A DNA stretch of 64,000 nt from Castor canadensis (GCF_047511655.1 NC_133392.1:20164001-20228000); one strand, 5' to 3'; shown: positions 10,825 through 25,882, counted from the stretch's first letter. Translations and numbers: made by a program. Notes: a model not told the origin generated them from the sequence alone.

Positions 10825-12407
10825 CACTGCTAAATATGGTTGTTTTTATTTTCTTTTTCCTTGCCCAGCCCTATCTAAACAAAATAAAACTACAGGACTG
10901 AAATTAACAACCCATTAAAATCAGCAATAAGTTATGAAAATCATAAAGCTTTTTTTTTTTTAAAGTAATTTAGGGCAGTTAAATTATTTAAAGTATACAA
11001 AGTCCAAACAGCCAGGGGTAAGGTCTCCAGGAAGGCTTCCCAGGGTAAGGAGAGAACCAGAGCTTAGAGTTTGAAAGACAAAGAGGGTATACATGACATC
11101 AAAGTGCAGGCTAGAAATTTCACTTAGAAGAAAATAACATTTCTGAAAATATAAGAGCAACAATAGCACCTGCACAGTGGGATTGTGAGGAAGGAGAGAG
11201 ACTGCCTGTAGAAAATGGAAGCAAATCTTTACATTAAAATGAGACAAGTGCTGAACTTAACTATGTTAACTATGATAGTGTGTCTACAATGGGTATCAGA
11301 TGGTTAAAAGCTGGTAAAAGGTAATGATTCTAAAAGAAAACAAAAACAGCATTGACCTTTTTTCCTACCTAGCCCAGACCTCATTTGTGCACTATAAAGA
11401 GTGAGGTGTTTTATCATTATCAAATGCTGCATCAAAATAGATGATTTTTTCCATATGTTTTTCCACTATAAAAGACATCTATGTTTACTTATGGACAAGC
11501 TTTTAAAAAGATGTCATTTTGGTTTTCAACACATATAAACAGTTATCAAAATCTCAAATAAAAATGCTGCCGTGGCTCAGACCTTGGCCTGTTCATCTGC
11601 GTGTACAGCTTTTCGGACCCACGCAGACACAGAGGCACGTGGAGCTTTTTCCTTCTGGCTCCCTGATCCATACTCACAGGCCTTATGATAGAGGCTGTCA
11701 TGCCTGGACTGCCCCCATGCGGCCTAAGGGTGGCGGGCTGGTGAGCTGGCGGCTTGGGTGCCCTAGTGCTAACAATGCAGGTTATGGTTAGCTTGCTTAG
11801 CATGGAATCCAACAGAAAGCTGAGCTGCATGATGATCTCTTTCAAAAGGCTTCACGGGAGTCTCTCCTTTTGTAGAGCATGAAATGATTTTGTTTTAAAA
11901 AATATTGATCATCCACAGGCTTCATGATAAACTGTCCCAGGCTGAGTTTTAATAGCTCTTTAGCTATGCAAGATTAATGCCTGATTATCTTGTCTTTTCC
12001 TTACTACAGGTTTGATTTTTGTTTCTAGGGCCATAAAGCTCAGGAAGGGTTCAGAACCCCATCCTTGAATGCGTCTACTCAATATAGTATGAGCAAACTA
12101 GGAAGAAGAGGATGGAATCTCCACTGTCCTCTTTTAAATCAACTAAATCAACCCAAAAGAATTTCACACAAGTTTTCTGCTGTCATTAGAAACTGATTTT
12201 TTCCAATATGAATAGTTTATTTGTTCTGGGGAGGCTCTACTCCACTTTTTGCTAAGTATTTGCTTAAATACAGGTCTTTTGACCCTTTTCTTCAAGTATA
12301 GTTTTGTTTAGTTTTAAAGAGGAGACTGCATCATGAACCCAGTTTAAGAGATTGTATTGAATTGGCCCAGTGAATATTTGCCCTGCACTGCTATGTCATG
12401 CTGGGTT
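10825..12407 (-). other. MXI1: MXI1 3' UTR
   Basis: About 1.58 kb lies between the MXI1 stop and a minus-strand AATAAA, close to the roughly 1.5-kb 3' UTR I recall for mammalian MXI1. No SINE was recognised in it, unlike its surroundings, and 11560-11770 is clearly more GC-rich. It contains a single CACGTG hexamer at 11636-11641. ORFs of 90-99 codons overlap here on both strands, but neither resembles a known protein. Confidence 0.75.
10845..10850 (-). terminator. MXI1: MXI1 polyadenylation signal AATAAA (minus strand)
   Basis: TTTATT on the plus strand reads AATAAA on the minus strand. About 20-40 bases downstream on that strand is a GT-rich run (GTTGAGTTGTGTGTTAATG), a good downstream element. 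The placement fits the expected UTR length. A further AATAAA at 10059-10064 is a possible distal site. Confidence 0.7.
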
Positions 12408-12617
<210 letters not shown>

Positions 12618-13151
12618 TCAAAAATTAAAAGGCATGAGGAAAAGTAATATAAAATGTTATACAACAAGCTCATTACTAGTGATCTCGAGTACAGAGGGAA
12701 ATGAAGGTAAAGAGGACTATTTTCTGAAAAGCGGAATGTCTGGTATTCAGTGGTGGTCTTCATTTAAGCAGCAAGTTTACTAAAACCTGACGCCAGTCCG
12801 TCTGGACCTCCCACTAAAAGCACTTTGTCTATTGGGGAATTAGAACTTAATATTAAAAGATCCCAACCCCAAGTGGTTTAACATCTGTTTTGCATTAAAC
12901 CAAAAACTAACTCTCAGTGCTGTTTATTAATCAGGGCTGCCCTAAATGGTCGGAGGCATAAACTTAAAAATAGGCAAACTAGAAAATGTATCCATCCAGG
13001 CCATTGGCAGTGCCATTCTACAGAGCTCTACAAACTTCTGCCATTTATCATAAAGATTTTTGACTGTTCAGTAACTAAAATAAGCCAGTCATCATAGCGG
13101 GATTTCTCTTCAATTTGGTTTTCTTGCATCAGATATAGCTATGGAATCCCT

Positions 13152-13241
13152 TTTCCTTTTTTTTCTTGCAGTGTTGGGAATCGAACCCAGGGCCTTGTGC
13201 ATGCCAGGCAAGTCTTTTGACACTGAGCTACATCTTTAGCC
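13152..13241 (-). mobile_element. ID-like SINE
   Basis: Reverse copy: TTTTTCTTGCAGTGTTGGGA, GAACCCAGGGCCTTGTGCAT, then CACTGAGCTACATCTTTAGC. Confidence 0.8.
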
Positions 13242-13718
13242 ACAATGTAACTTGAGAAAGGGGCCTAGGGCTTAAAAGTTTCTGAATTACAGATTTACAG
13301 TAAAGATATTTTGCGGTGGTATTCAGCTTCAAAAACTAAATATCTGAGTACATACCATAAATCTTGTTAAGTATTACATATACAATCACCAATAATACAT
13401 AATGACAATGTTCCACATCTGAATCAGAACAAGAATGACAGGGTATTGACAGCTGTTCTAACTGAAGAAGGGACACATGGTAGATCATTGTTTTGTCTTA
13501 TTTTTCAGTATATTTATAACTTTCCATTCAAAAGGCAAAACAAAAACAAATTAGTTTAAATATTAGACACTTGTCTAATGTTTCAGAATTTTTAAGATTT
13601 CATGAGCTCTGTTTTCTTGAAGTAAGGCTTAAAAATCATCATGTTCACCTCTGGGAAACTGGTAATAAGGCCTGAGGTGGTGGGAACTATAGATGAACAG
13701 ATAAATAAAATCACACCA

Positions 13719-13949
13719 TTTTTTTTTTTCTTTCTTCTTTTGATGAGATTGGGCTTTGAACTCTGGGCTTCTCACTTGCAAAGCAGGTGCTCTACTGCTT
13801 AAGCATAACTCCAGCCCATTTTCCTCTAGTTATTTTGGAGATGGGGATCTCTGGAACTATTTCCCCAGGCTGCCCTCAAACCGTAATCCTCTCCATCTCA
13901 GTCTCCCAAATAGCTAGGACTACAGGTCTGAGCCACCAACACCCAGCTG
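13719..13949 (-). mobile_element. Dimeric tRNA/B1-like SINE
   Basis: T-rich head, TTTGAACTCTGGGCTTCTCA, CAGGTGCTCTACTGCTTAAG, then B1-like CCCCAGGCTGCCCTCAAACC and GACTACAGGTCTGAGCCACC. It is fixed in MXI1 sense orientation. Confidence 0.85.
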
Positions 13950-14470
13950 GTTGATTGCTGCTCTTAAATTGTCAAAGACAATGTTCTAGGACAGGTGAAA
14001 AGACAAATGGTATAGTACTTTAAAATATATAGACAAAAATTAACATCACCAGTAATAAAACAAATGTATCTTCTGACACAATCAAAGGACACATCACTTC
14101 TGTGGTATTTCTTACCCCAAATATATTACCCTCAAACTAATAATTTAAAAACATAAAAATTCAAATTGAGGAACACTATATAAAAAGATTGGCCAGTATT
14201 CTCCAAAATAATTCTAATGCACTGGGGAGTCCTGCCATACTATCCTAGATCAGACAAAGGACATTGGTGGGAAAACTACTGACAGCTGAATAAATTTTAT
14301 AGGTTACTTAACAGTATTATATCAGCGTTAATTTTCTGACTTCAATACCTATTACACAAGGGAAGCTTGGTAAAGGGTAGATGAGCGCTCTACAATTTTC
14401 TATAGAAAATAGAAAAAACACAACACAAAGGCACTACCAGACAATGCTGTTTTTGCATAAAACCTAGAAT

Positions 14471-14560
14471 GAGTTGGTTGAGGACACAGCTTATTGGTAG
14501 AGCGTTAGCCTAGCATGGGTGAGGTGCTGAGTTCCATCTCCAATAGCATCAAAACAAAAT
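14471..14560 (+). mobile_element. ID-like SINE
   Basis: GAGGACACAGCTTATTGGTA and GAGTTCCATCTCCAATAGCA, then an A-rich tail. It lies about 130 bases from the donor of the zipper exon without disturbing it. Confidence 0.75.
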
Positions 14561-14664
14561 CAAACCTATAATGTTACAATACTGGCTAAAAAGCAAGCAA
14601 ATACAGTGTGTTTCCCAGCCTGCCCTTCCTGAATTCAAAGACAGAGATGTTTAGACTTTCTTTA

Positions 14665-15614
<950 letters not shown>

Positions 15615-15930
15615 TCAACAAAGCTTGGACATTCCATCAGAAACATAAAACTCATTTAAAGACAAAATTTTGCATTATTCAGCTTACAACCATGTTATAC
15701 CCCTAATTCTTCAAATTATCTGCAAGTGTAGGGGTACATGTATTTCTGCTGTAATCTGTAGACATCAGATACTTCTTTTTTTAGTTTGTCCCATAAACTC
15801 TTCACTGTATTAATATGGAAGTACAAAATATACTATAATAGTTGTAATTGAGTGCTCAAGCTCACAGGCTCCAAGGAGATCTAAAATGCTCACAAGTTTC
15901 CCTTTCCTCTCTCCCTCCCACCTTTTAATT

Positions 15931-15952
15931 ACTCACACACACACACACACAC
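15931..15952. repeat. (AC)n microsatellite
   Basis: About ten uninterrupted CA units within the MXI1 intron. Confidence 0.9.
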
Positions 15953-16683
15953 TCAACTCACTTGCTAAAAGCATATGAACTTCCTGATCCTCAACCATTT
16001 CTCACTTACATAAATGCCAATTTTACATGATCCAACACAACAGAAACAACAGAATTTTGTGACTAGCTTAGGTAAATTTAGACTATAGATATGGCCCTGT
16101 GGTCACTTCTAGCTGCTGAAACAACCTGCAGTATAGCCCCTTGTCTTCCTATCTAAGTGTACCAGCTTATTAGCTTAATTTATTTTTCTTTCTGCCACTC
16201 TCACGACTGGCGTCCAATTTTCTACACAAGAAAAATGAGTAACAGAATTATAGATTGTCATCACATTCTCTGACCTACCCATTTTGTAGGAAAATCAGAA
16301 CTTTTTCCTGGAAATGCTAACAGAGAGTCTCAAGGATTTACCTTCCCTGAACTATGAGCATGGTGATTAAAGTGAGCTCTGGGTTCATAATTTCATCCTA
16401 AAACAATAGCAGTCTTCATCTTTGATTCTGTGCTTTATAAGGCATAACATGATTCATCAATTATCAGAATATCTGAAAAGAAAATACATCATTTGCCCTT
16501 ATTTTTTAACTAGCTATAACTAAACTTTTAGCAACTATCTCTTAGCTAAGATTCTCTTAGCACCCTCCCAGCTACAGTGAAAGAGGTCTGCTAATTTTTT
16601 CCTTCCAAAGCTCTGCTGAGTTCATCACCTCAAGTCTAATGCTTTGCTCCAGGTAACACCTGACATACTTGATGTGGATAAAT

Positions 16684-16796
16684 GACTGGACACGGTTGTC
16701 CACGCCTATAATCCCAGCACTAGGGAGACTGAGGCAAGTAGAAGTCTGAAGCCAGTATGAACAATATAGTGAGACTCTGTCTCTAAAAATAAAAAG
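16684..16796 (+). mobile_element. B1-like SINE
   Basis: ACGCCTATAATCCCAGCACT, GGGAGACTGAGGCAAGTAGA, and an end CTCTGTCTCTAAAAAT with A-tail identify a 7SL-derived copy. Confidence 0.85.
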
Positions 16797-19700
16797 GTTA
16801 TGATCCAGACTACAGAACAAAACACTGTTTTCTTTCACTTGGCTCACACTGAAATGTGCATGCAGATTATCAATGACAACAGAATTTGAAATAAATGATG
16901 AGACTTATGGGAGGAGGTAGACTTGTAGAAAGTTGAAGCTTGACTCTGAACTTGAAGATACTGAATTTTTCTAAGAAGAAGAAAGGATTTCCAGGTAACT
17001 AAAAGAATAAAGAGATCTAAATTTATAGATTGGGACTAAATTTGAACCTAAGATTGCCTAAAGAGAACAACTGAGCCAGGCGCTCTGTAAGGAAAATCAG
17101 CTATTTTTAGCATCCTGAGGATCTTTAATAAATTACTCAAATTTATTAAGTAATAAATCATGACTACCCAGACCAAGGGAGTCAAGGTTTAATGCCTAAA
17201 TGAACAGGGAAGGCAGAATTCCTTCTAAAAAATTTTTTATTAGCCACTACTGAATATTTATACAGTCAAGTAATTATAAATCTGTTTCTTATGCCAAGAA
17301 AACATTCCCTGAAAGACCACATCTCATTGAGGCCAGAATGCTACTATTCTCCTTCTCCATGTTTTCTAAGTACAGTTCTTCAAAATAGGTATCATATGAA
17401 GGATGAGCAGTGGGTCATTTGCTCTCCTGTGGGAAGAGGTGTATGTGAGCGCTAAATGCATTTCCTCCACTTTGTACTCATCCATGAAATATACTTTAGG
17501 AGTAGAATAGTAAAAGATTGGTGGCAGTTGAAGGACAGCAGCTCACCAAGTTAGAGTCCCCTTCAAAGAATGGTTTCCCCTGTGATTATATGGCATACAG
17601 GGAAATGGACTCTTTCAAGAGCAGTGGACATCCCATGACTACATGGGGGAGAGTGAAATTGCATTCTGCTTGAATGCAATTTTTATTTTCTCCAGCAAAT
17701 TCCTAGAACAAAAATGGATGACAAATTCTTCTTCCCTTATCATGCTGCTGCTTTCTACCTTTCCCCCATAGTTTCCCTGTCGGTAACCAGATTGCAGGCT
17801 TAACCACCATGACCTAGAAAGGCATATCTTTTGATGCCATCTGGTCTTTTCTTTTCTTGCCTTCATTCTCATGTGACTGGTGGCTCAGGAGCCTCCTGGA
17901 AGGGGTTGCCAAATCATGAGCTGTACAACTCTGGGCAAGGAAAGAAGAGGAGACACAGAAGGTATGGTTTGATTTGAAAATCCTTATTCATCACTGAGAA
18001 AAAAAAATGCAATTATATAATGATGTTTCAAATCTCCAAGAAGCAGAAATGCTGATACAAAGAGTAACGACTTAGGAAAGGCACCATCCTGCAGCCTGAC
18101 ATTGTTAAGTTAATGGAACTTAACTTGATGGAAAGTGATTTTAAAAAATTTTAAACTCCTGGTTAGCATCTATTTAACTCTTATTTAGCTCATAGATATT
18201 TTTTTAAATGTAGGAATAGCTTAATAAAAACTATAAAGCTAAAATCTTTCCTAAGTTACCAGGAGTGCTAGTGAAACAGGTCAGGAAGTAAGACACTGTA
18301 GCAAAGGGGTGACCTGGTAGAAAACTGCAATCTCCTTGCTGAAAGTGGGGTGGGGATGCTAGGATAGAGAGATACCAATGTACTTTTTTTTTTTTCAATG
18401 TACTTTTACTTTCAAAGACACTTTGAAGTCTGTTTTAAAGTGGGGTTTACCCAGAGGAAAAGGCAGTTCCTAACCATTAACCCTGCTAGAAAGAAGGGTC
18501 TTATCAAAATTGCCCATTCCTTCAAAACTGCCAAGCCCCTTATGGGGAGAAGAAAAAAAAAAAACAATTAGCATCTGTTAGGCTTTTATTTTGGTAGACT
18601 GGGATCATTTTCTCCCTGAAAGAACCAATGTTGCTTTTGATTTCAAACCCTGGAAACTTTACTACCAAACTAACATATCATAGAACATGAAGGAAATGAT
18701 TTTGCTATAAAATAGGATTTTAGAGCATAGGTATATTAACTATGAGAAACACACTGTTTTGGGAGGAAAAAGGAAAGAATTCCCTTTAAGGAAAAAGAAA
18801 AAAAAACTTGCAAGTATCATATAGAGGTATTTTTTAATCCTAATGTTTTCCAAGTCCTTTCTGGATACTCTTAATTCCCCTGCACAACAATAAGAAATCT
18901 AACTCTGTCAGGCCTCACAACCCGTCCACTGGTTGATGCCCTGGGAGGCACGGCCCTTCACTGGAACTTTCTTGTCTTTCATTCCTCCACTACGGGATAC
19001 CAAGACTTTGCCAAGTAACTAAATAAAAATGGAAAACAAGTCAAATAATAGGGACAGTGCTTGTATTTTCCTCTGGGCTGGCGGTTACGCAATGGGCTGC
19101 GAGTCCTCCCAGGAGCCACATTCTTCAAAGCTACGGTGGCTTGTGGCCAGGTTTCTGAACTCTCCACACACACTGCTGCTCGTCAAAGCAGCTAGCTGCT
19201 TATCCTACACCTTGTGTACACCAAAGTTCCTCTGTAACTAACAATACACATACACAAATAATCTGCCATCCTACTTGTATGAAAATGATTAAAATGGATT
19301 CAGATAAGTCAAGCACACTGCTGCTCATGAATTTTATTAAAACGTATGGTCATAAATAGCTTATGCTGTTTATGAAAGAAGGAAGCTAGACAAGTTAGTC
19401 CTATAAAATGGTATTTGATAATTGTATGTTTCACCTACAACTTAAAGATCATCTACTTCACAGAAAATAGACTGCGTGGCAAGTGGCATTTCCCTAACGT
19501 CAGACTTGACTATGGTAGTCATGGGACTCGATGACAACAGAGGTAAAAACAGGAGAATAGCTAGGACCCACCTCTCACTTTTCACAAAGAGGCTGCTTTC
19601 TCTTGATATTTTTCTTAATTAGTATCTTGTAGAGTAACCAAATAGGTATACTGATGTGTTATAATGAAGTTGCAAATTATGTAATAATATAAATTATTCT

Positions 19701-20149
19701 GTCACATTTAACCTCAGCATGACAGGACTCATGCATATACAAACAAGAATTAAAATCAGCTGAAATACATGTTACTCTTGAAGGCTTTTAAAAGCCATGT
19801 TCTCCCAATAAAATCTAAGCAGTTCTGAAGGGAGACTATGTATTCCCACATGGGGGTTAATACTGAGCCAGAGGGCATTTGAAGCCATGATGTTAAATAT
19901 GGCATCTTTTCCAGACAACATTATTTTCTCAAAAGTTTAGGAGAAAACTTTTATATAAAAACAAGAAGAAATAATGCAAAGTACACTTTTAAAATAAAAA
20001 GACTTAAACTAAACTTCCCATTATTTCATATTATTATCTCAGGACCTCTGGAAATCTATGTTCAAACTGCTAGAGTAAACTACTACAGAGCATTAGTAAG
20101 TCATTGGACTTAGGAACTCCAAGCTGAGATTGCATACTGCAGAATTTTA

Positions 20150-20232
20150 GAGAGGGGAGAAGGGTCAGGGGAGCAGGAAGGAGGGAATATGGGAAAGGGC
20201 AGTAGGGAGAGGGAAAAGGAAAAGGGAGAGAG
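20150..20232 (+). repeat. Purine-rich tract
   Basis: Almost only G and A on the plus strand (GAGAAGGGTCAGGGGAGCAG and onward), low-complexity sequence. The ORF opposite it is a by-product. Confidence 0.8.
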
Positions 20233-21407
20233 ATTTGAGTACTCAATAAATTAATGACAAATGGTAGTATATCCTTTTTCAAATTACAGATTCCATTGCA
20301 GCTTTTGCAGCTCTTGAAGAACATAGAGTGACTATTGTTATTGAATCAGTAAACAATAAACCCCACCCTATTACCCACTGAGTTAGAGGCTGTAAAGATT
20401 CTTAAAGTTGTCAGTAGTAATCTTTATCCATTTAAAGACTAACTTTGCCCTTTGCTTCCTACTTTCCCTTACTCATTCCCTTACTCATACCCTTGCAAAC
20501 CTCTTTACATCCAAAAATGTTCTCATACTTGTCAATTACTTAGAATATCCTCATTTCCACTGTCCACTTGGTGGACATCTAATACACTTTTCAGTCCATA
20601 GCCAAACTAATTTTTCTTCCATGAGACGTTCGTCTCCATACTCCTTCAAATAATTAATACTTGATTTTCATACTAATCACATTGTATTTTAATTGAGATC
20701 AAATGAAGACTTTTAAATCATTTTCATTTTCCAATACCAAAACAATAGCATATAGTGGGGAGAAGAGATATAATTTTTAGTGCATATTTCTGGCACACAG
20801 TTAACTCACCAGAGTTGAAGTAACAATCAATAATGGAGCCTCTAAACAGCTGAGGTCACCAGTGAATGGTAAGGTGCACCCTACCAAAGAAACAGTAGAA
20901 TAACTTAGCAGTCTTCAACTTAAGTCCTGATTAGAGTTGACCTTTCTTTTAATAGGGAAGTAGGGATTTGTAGCCATTATAACAGAATGACTTTATCAAA
21001 GTATTTATAGTGACAAGGGACTAATACAATATGCCAAATGAAATTCAGAGATATGTTAATCCAATTTTTTGTCACCAAATTCAACTTTCTGACCTTATTA
21101 ATAGACCTCCCAAAGACTGAAAATTTGACCTAACTTAAATTTGTTTGCTTCTATTCTAGCTGTTGTTTAAAGAGTAGTGACAATAACAAGTATAATGGGA
21201 GGAAGGCAATCACTAAGGAGAAAATAAAAAAGAAACGGTAAGAAAACACAGGTGTGAGAGGGAAGACTAAAAAAGTTAAACAGCTTTTATTTTGGTATAT
21301 GCATAGGTTTACAAGACCTCTGCTGATCAGTTGAAGATTACAGTGCAGAACACAAACAATTATTGCATTCATCTCTAAGGAAGACCTCACTTCTTTGTTG
21401 ATTTGTT

Positions 21408-21523
21408 TTGTTTTTTTGAGACAGGGTCTTGCAAAATGTACCCCAGACTGGCTGGGAACTTACCATACTCTGCCTCCACCTCCCAAGTGCTGGGATTATA
21501 GTTGTGTAGCACCACACCCAGCT
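21408..21523 (-). mobile_element. B1-like SINE
   Basis: Reverse copy: TTTTTTTGAGACAGGGTCTT, CTCCCAAGTGCTGGGATTAT, ending in ACCACACCCAGCT. Confidence 0.85.
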
Positions 21524-22920
21524 CAAGACATCATTTTTGACAGTCTTATTTAAAAAAAAATAATTAAAATCTGTTCCAGAGGCACATGTTCTTCACTGGA
21601 ACTCCTATAAGGAACCTCCAAAGTGTCTTAACAGAAATTGCTCACTTGATGTCCATTTTGTGCTAAATTTAGTTCCTATACATACATCCCCTCTTATTTG
21701 TTTATAAGGATCTGTGGTTTTTCAAAACAAAAACAAACTCAATTATTCATTCAACATATTTCTTCTTTGGTCACACAAGAACTTTCTGTATTCCAAGTTT
21801 CAAAGTCTGGGAAATAGGGCTACATCACTGGAGAAAACAGTGGCAATTTGTTCTAAATACAAAATAGCTTATTTTCCTTTGGCAAGTCTCCAGGGATTTG
21901 GGTAGACGGAGGACACTCCTCTCTGGACAGACCAGGCTCTGAACCTGGACTACTGTCAAAATGTAGCTGTGGGTGGGAGAGATTTTTTAAAAATTATCTT
22001 TCACAACAGTTTGGAAACAGATTAAAGATTTTTGCCTTATTAACAGCTTCTACTCTTTGGCCTTTTGTTGGTGTTCATCTCTGTTCTGGCAGCCCCCACT
22101 GGCCAATTTAATGGTACCAGGGGGCTGAGAAGTATTGCTGTCCGAAGGAAAAAGCATTCACTCACAGGGACCGGGAAGGCAATCTGCAATCACAACAGTA
22201 GCTACTTGTTAATTTTCTATTTGAAACACAGTGATGTCAATAGTATTGTACCATGCCAGCCACCATGGGGTAAAGTACATTTTGAAACCAAAACAACTTC
22301 CTACGTGCTGGCAAGTCAGATGTGAGACACAGTGACAACCTGCTGTATGACACTGCCCTACTTTTATACAAGAAATGCACAAGAATGAAGTCTGTTCTAC
22401 AAGTGTGAGTAACTCTCACAGCACCACTCCTACCTAGGGGCCCAGTGCAATTGTTTTATTATATCCAATTAGAGAGAAATAAATATTACTATTGATCTCT
22501 AATAAAATGGTGATGCTACACAGCACAAACGGCATGCTTGAAGAATGCTTTGTAATGTAACTTCATTTAGAAGCATAAAATGAAAATAGCAAAAAGTGTG
22601 CCTTTAAAAATGGCCCCACTAATCAGATATGATTAGTATAATAGCTCATTTTAAAGGGGTTTATTCACTTAGGACGAAGACATTTCATTAAATGGAACAG
22701 GAACACTGTGGCCTAAGAACTGATGCATCCCTAGAAGGTGAATATTCAGTTCGCCCTGAATATGAGTAACCTGGAATGGAGAGCTGAATGATTAACAGTG
22801 AGAACCACGCTTACTCCTGGCAAATGGCAAATGCTCTGACATTGCTGGACACCTGCCAGTGCCGTAAAGCCAGCCAGGGATTAGGTTTATAGTCCCATTT
22901 GAGCACAATTTTCCTAAAAC

Positions 22921-22962
22921 CAAAATGTAGGGTTTTTTTTTTTTTTTTTTCTTTTTGGTTGG
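22921..22962. repeat. Poly-T tract
   Basis: A run of about 18 T followed by CTTTTTGGTTGGC, without a recognisable SINE body. Confidence 0.7.
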
Positions 22963-23160
22963 CATTTTGGTGAGGAGGGGGATGAAATGTGGGGCAGGAA
23001 AAGCAAAACAAAGAACAACTGTTGGTCACTGTGTTTTGTTTTGTTCTGTTTTATTTAATAACTCTGAAGCATTGCCATTTGGGACCTCAAAAAAATAAAA
23101 TTTGCAGAATTTACAACATGCTGTAGTTCCTGATAATGACAGAACTGAAGTTCTTTTTTA

Positions 23161-23200
23161 TTCTAAATTACTTAACTTTTTATTTCTAAATTACTTAACT
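23161..23200. repeat. Two-copy duplication, 23-bp period
   Basis: TTCTAAATTACTTAACT occurs at 23161-23177 and again at 23184-23200, a small local tandem duplication. Confidence 0.85.
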
Positions 23201-24753
23201 GTTTTGAGTGTTCTCTCTCACTGTACTGTATCATTTTTTCCCCTAACCTCAAAGGGCCCAAATGAAGAGTAGTTTTTGCATTACTTTTGGAGGCAGCCAG
23301 CATACGAACACCTGGCACCAATCTTCAGCATGTTCTCCTTCAATAAAGCAGAAATTTTTAGGGCTCTATTTAGGCAGGTAGAATGTGAACATGCCTGGAG
23401 AACTACTTTGCTTTTAAAACGTTTCTGAACAGGAAAAGGTTTCCAATGGAATAACAATTACATAATCTCCTAAAAGGTAAACTTATCAAACACAAGACAG
23501 ATTCAAATTATCGCTGTGTTGTAGCACTATACTTTGTAATTTACTTTTGTTAATATTTCTCTAAATCTTAGCTTGGTTCTTTCTGGAAAAGATTAAATGA
23601 GAGAGGAATCAGAGCTTTAGTATTTATTTTGTGTAAGTCCAGTTTCAGCTCAATACCATTAGTTTTTCTGCTCAAGGACTCTTCACAAGCAAGATTGTAC
23701 TTTTCCCTTTATTTTTATTTGCTTTCAATTGTCAAATAGTAACTGTACTCTTGATTCTATCAGTAGCTCAGGAGTGCAATCCAGAAAAATGTATGTAGTT
23801 CCATGGGTCTGGGAAAAAGGAAGTCAGGCTGAGAGAGCATGCTGCTGCCAGTCAAAATCCTGGCTGCTCCTCCCGGCAGGTGGGGATGGTGCGCTCTTGC
23901 CTAAGTAAATTCATCAAGAACATAATAGACTACTGCTCCAACTAAAGGAGTCAGGATTTAGAGATTGAGTTTGTCAAATTTAGCTACATTTCCTTTCAGA
24001 TACTGTAGGATAAAAGTCTTCAGGATCACCAGCATCTCTCATCTCACAGAACAAAAGATATGAAGGATCTTTTGAAATGGTGAAAAATAAGATACATTTA
24101 TTCCTCATTTTCTTCTAAAAATACCAGTATTTTTGAACACTGCAAGTCAGCAGAGCCATGCTCCCTCCCCAGTGACTCAATACAAGCAGCAATAAATTCC
24201 AACTTCTTTCAAGAGTGTACTAAGAGCCCGGTATCACCAAATTGCTCTTTAGGAAAAGTCTTCTCCATTATAAAAATAGCAGTCTTATAAAATCATTCAG
24301 CTCTGTCTAAATTGTGTTATGTTTATAAATGTTTTAACTGCAAAGATGGAATTTCTAATTGAAAAGAACCTTATTTAGAAGAGACTAGATTTTTTTTTAC
24401 AGCTTTGCCAAATACAAGCTGTTCTATAAAGGAATTGTGAATCAGGCTAGAATAAAGTGAATCAAAATAAAAACATACAGACATTATAATCTTAGAGAAA
24501 AATGCCACAATTGGTCATCCAATGATCAAATGACAAAAGAGTGTGGTGTTTGCCAGTGTACCAATGAATGGCTCATGGAAGACTATGACAGTGTCCTTCA
24601 CAACAATGACCACACCCACACCCACACCCCATCTTCTTAATAAAGCCCAACAGCATTATCAAGGAATTCATCTAAACTTGGGTTGTTTTTATTCATTTTT
24701 ACTTAGGGAAATAATAAGTCTTTATGTAGTTATCTATCACACATTGTATTAAG

Positions 24754-25096
24754 TTTTTTTTTTTTTTTGAGGTACTAGAGATTGAACCCAGGACCTCACC
24801 TGAGCTATACCCTCACCTCCCCACCCCCATTTTTGGGCAGTACTGGGGTTTGAACTCAGGGCCTTGTGCTTGCTACTTAAGTGCTCTACCACTTTAGCCA
24901 TGCCTCCAGCACTTTGTGCTTTTAAGTTATTTTTCAGACTGCCATCCTCCTATCTATGACTCCCACATAACTGGGATTATAGATGTGAACTACCATGCTC
25001 TGCTCATTTGTTGAGATGGAGTCCCATTAACTTTTTGCCTGGGCTGGTCTCAAACCACAATCTTTCTGATCTCTATCTTCTGAGTAGTTGGGGTTG
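24754..25096 (-). mobile_element. ID-like fragment followed by dimeric tRNA/B1-like SINE
   Basis: A T-run and GAGATTGAACCCAGGACCTC mark a partial ID copy. From about 24834 a full reverse dimer follows: GGCAGTACTGGGGTTTGAAC, GCTCTACCACTTTAGCCATG, then B1-like ATAACTGGGATTATAGATGT and GCCTGGGCTGGTCTCAAACC. Two insertions are likely. Confidence 0.8.
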
Positions 25097-25882
25097 CTTC
25101 CCTCTCTTTTTCTCAATCTGAAATTTCTTTCTTCAAGTTTCAAAAGAGATACACACCCTAATTTTAGTCATTATGATTTTGGTGAAGAAATATAAGCATA
25201 CTTTTTCTTAATTTCCAGAGTTCTCCCTTATTTTAATCATTGCATTTCCAGATTAGAAAGCCCATACATGCTTTCTCATTTAATTTTAGATTATTTTCAT
25301 GAGTCAGCTTTGCTCTAATTACTTCAGGATAAAAGTAATAGGAAGCAAAGCATTCTGTGAAAAAGATTTTTTGTAATAGCATAAAATCTGTCGACCTCAG
25401 TTTTTAGTCAAGCTTAAAATAGACAGTTCTGGGTTAAGTTTTTTTTTTTTTTTAAATCACTAGGCTCTTCATCATAGAGGGCTTAATAGAATAAAATTAA
25501 TAAAACCAACATCTTTAACAGTACTATAAACAGAAGGACATTTAAGAGACCCTGAGGACAAAGGAAAGGAGCTTTTAGTTATCTTTATCTGCCCAGAGCT
25601 ACAGCAGACCCGTCAGTCCCACTGAAGCTCTTGGTTGTTTTCTATGGTATTTGGGTCTGCACCAACATTACTGCCATAAAAAGAGGGAGACCCATAGCAG
25701 ACATCCCTTCATAGGGAAAAGATAGTCATTAAAAATGACACTGTATTTTAGCTGTCATTAGAGACACAGCAGGACAGTCAATGGCATAAATAGAAAGACT
25801 GCAACACTTTCTCTGTATTCTCAGGCCTATATTTATCTTATCCATGCTCTTTCAAACAAACCTACTAAAAACATGATAAGAA

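Noticed and set aside
11519-11845. ORFs of 90 and 99 codons on opposite strands
   Set aside because: They lie in the MXI1 3' UTR and overlap each other, with no familiar protein motif.
19029-19241. Repeat-free ORF pair in a GC-richer patch
   Set aside because: Overlapping frames on both strands, no known motif and no splice-phase link to MXI1.
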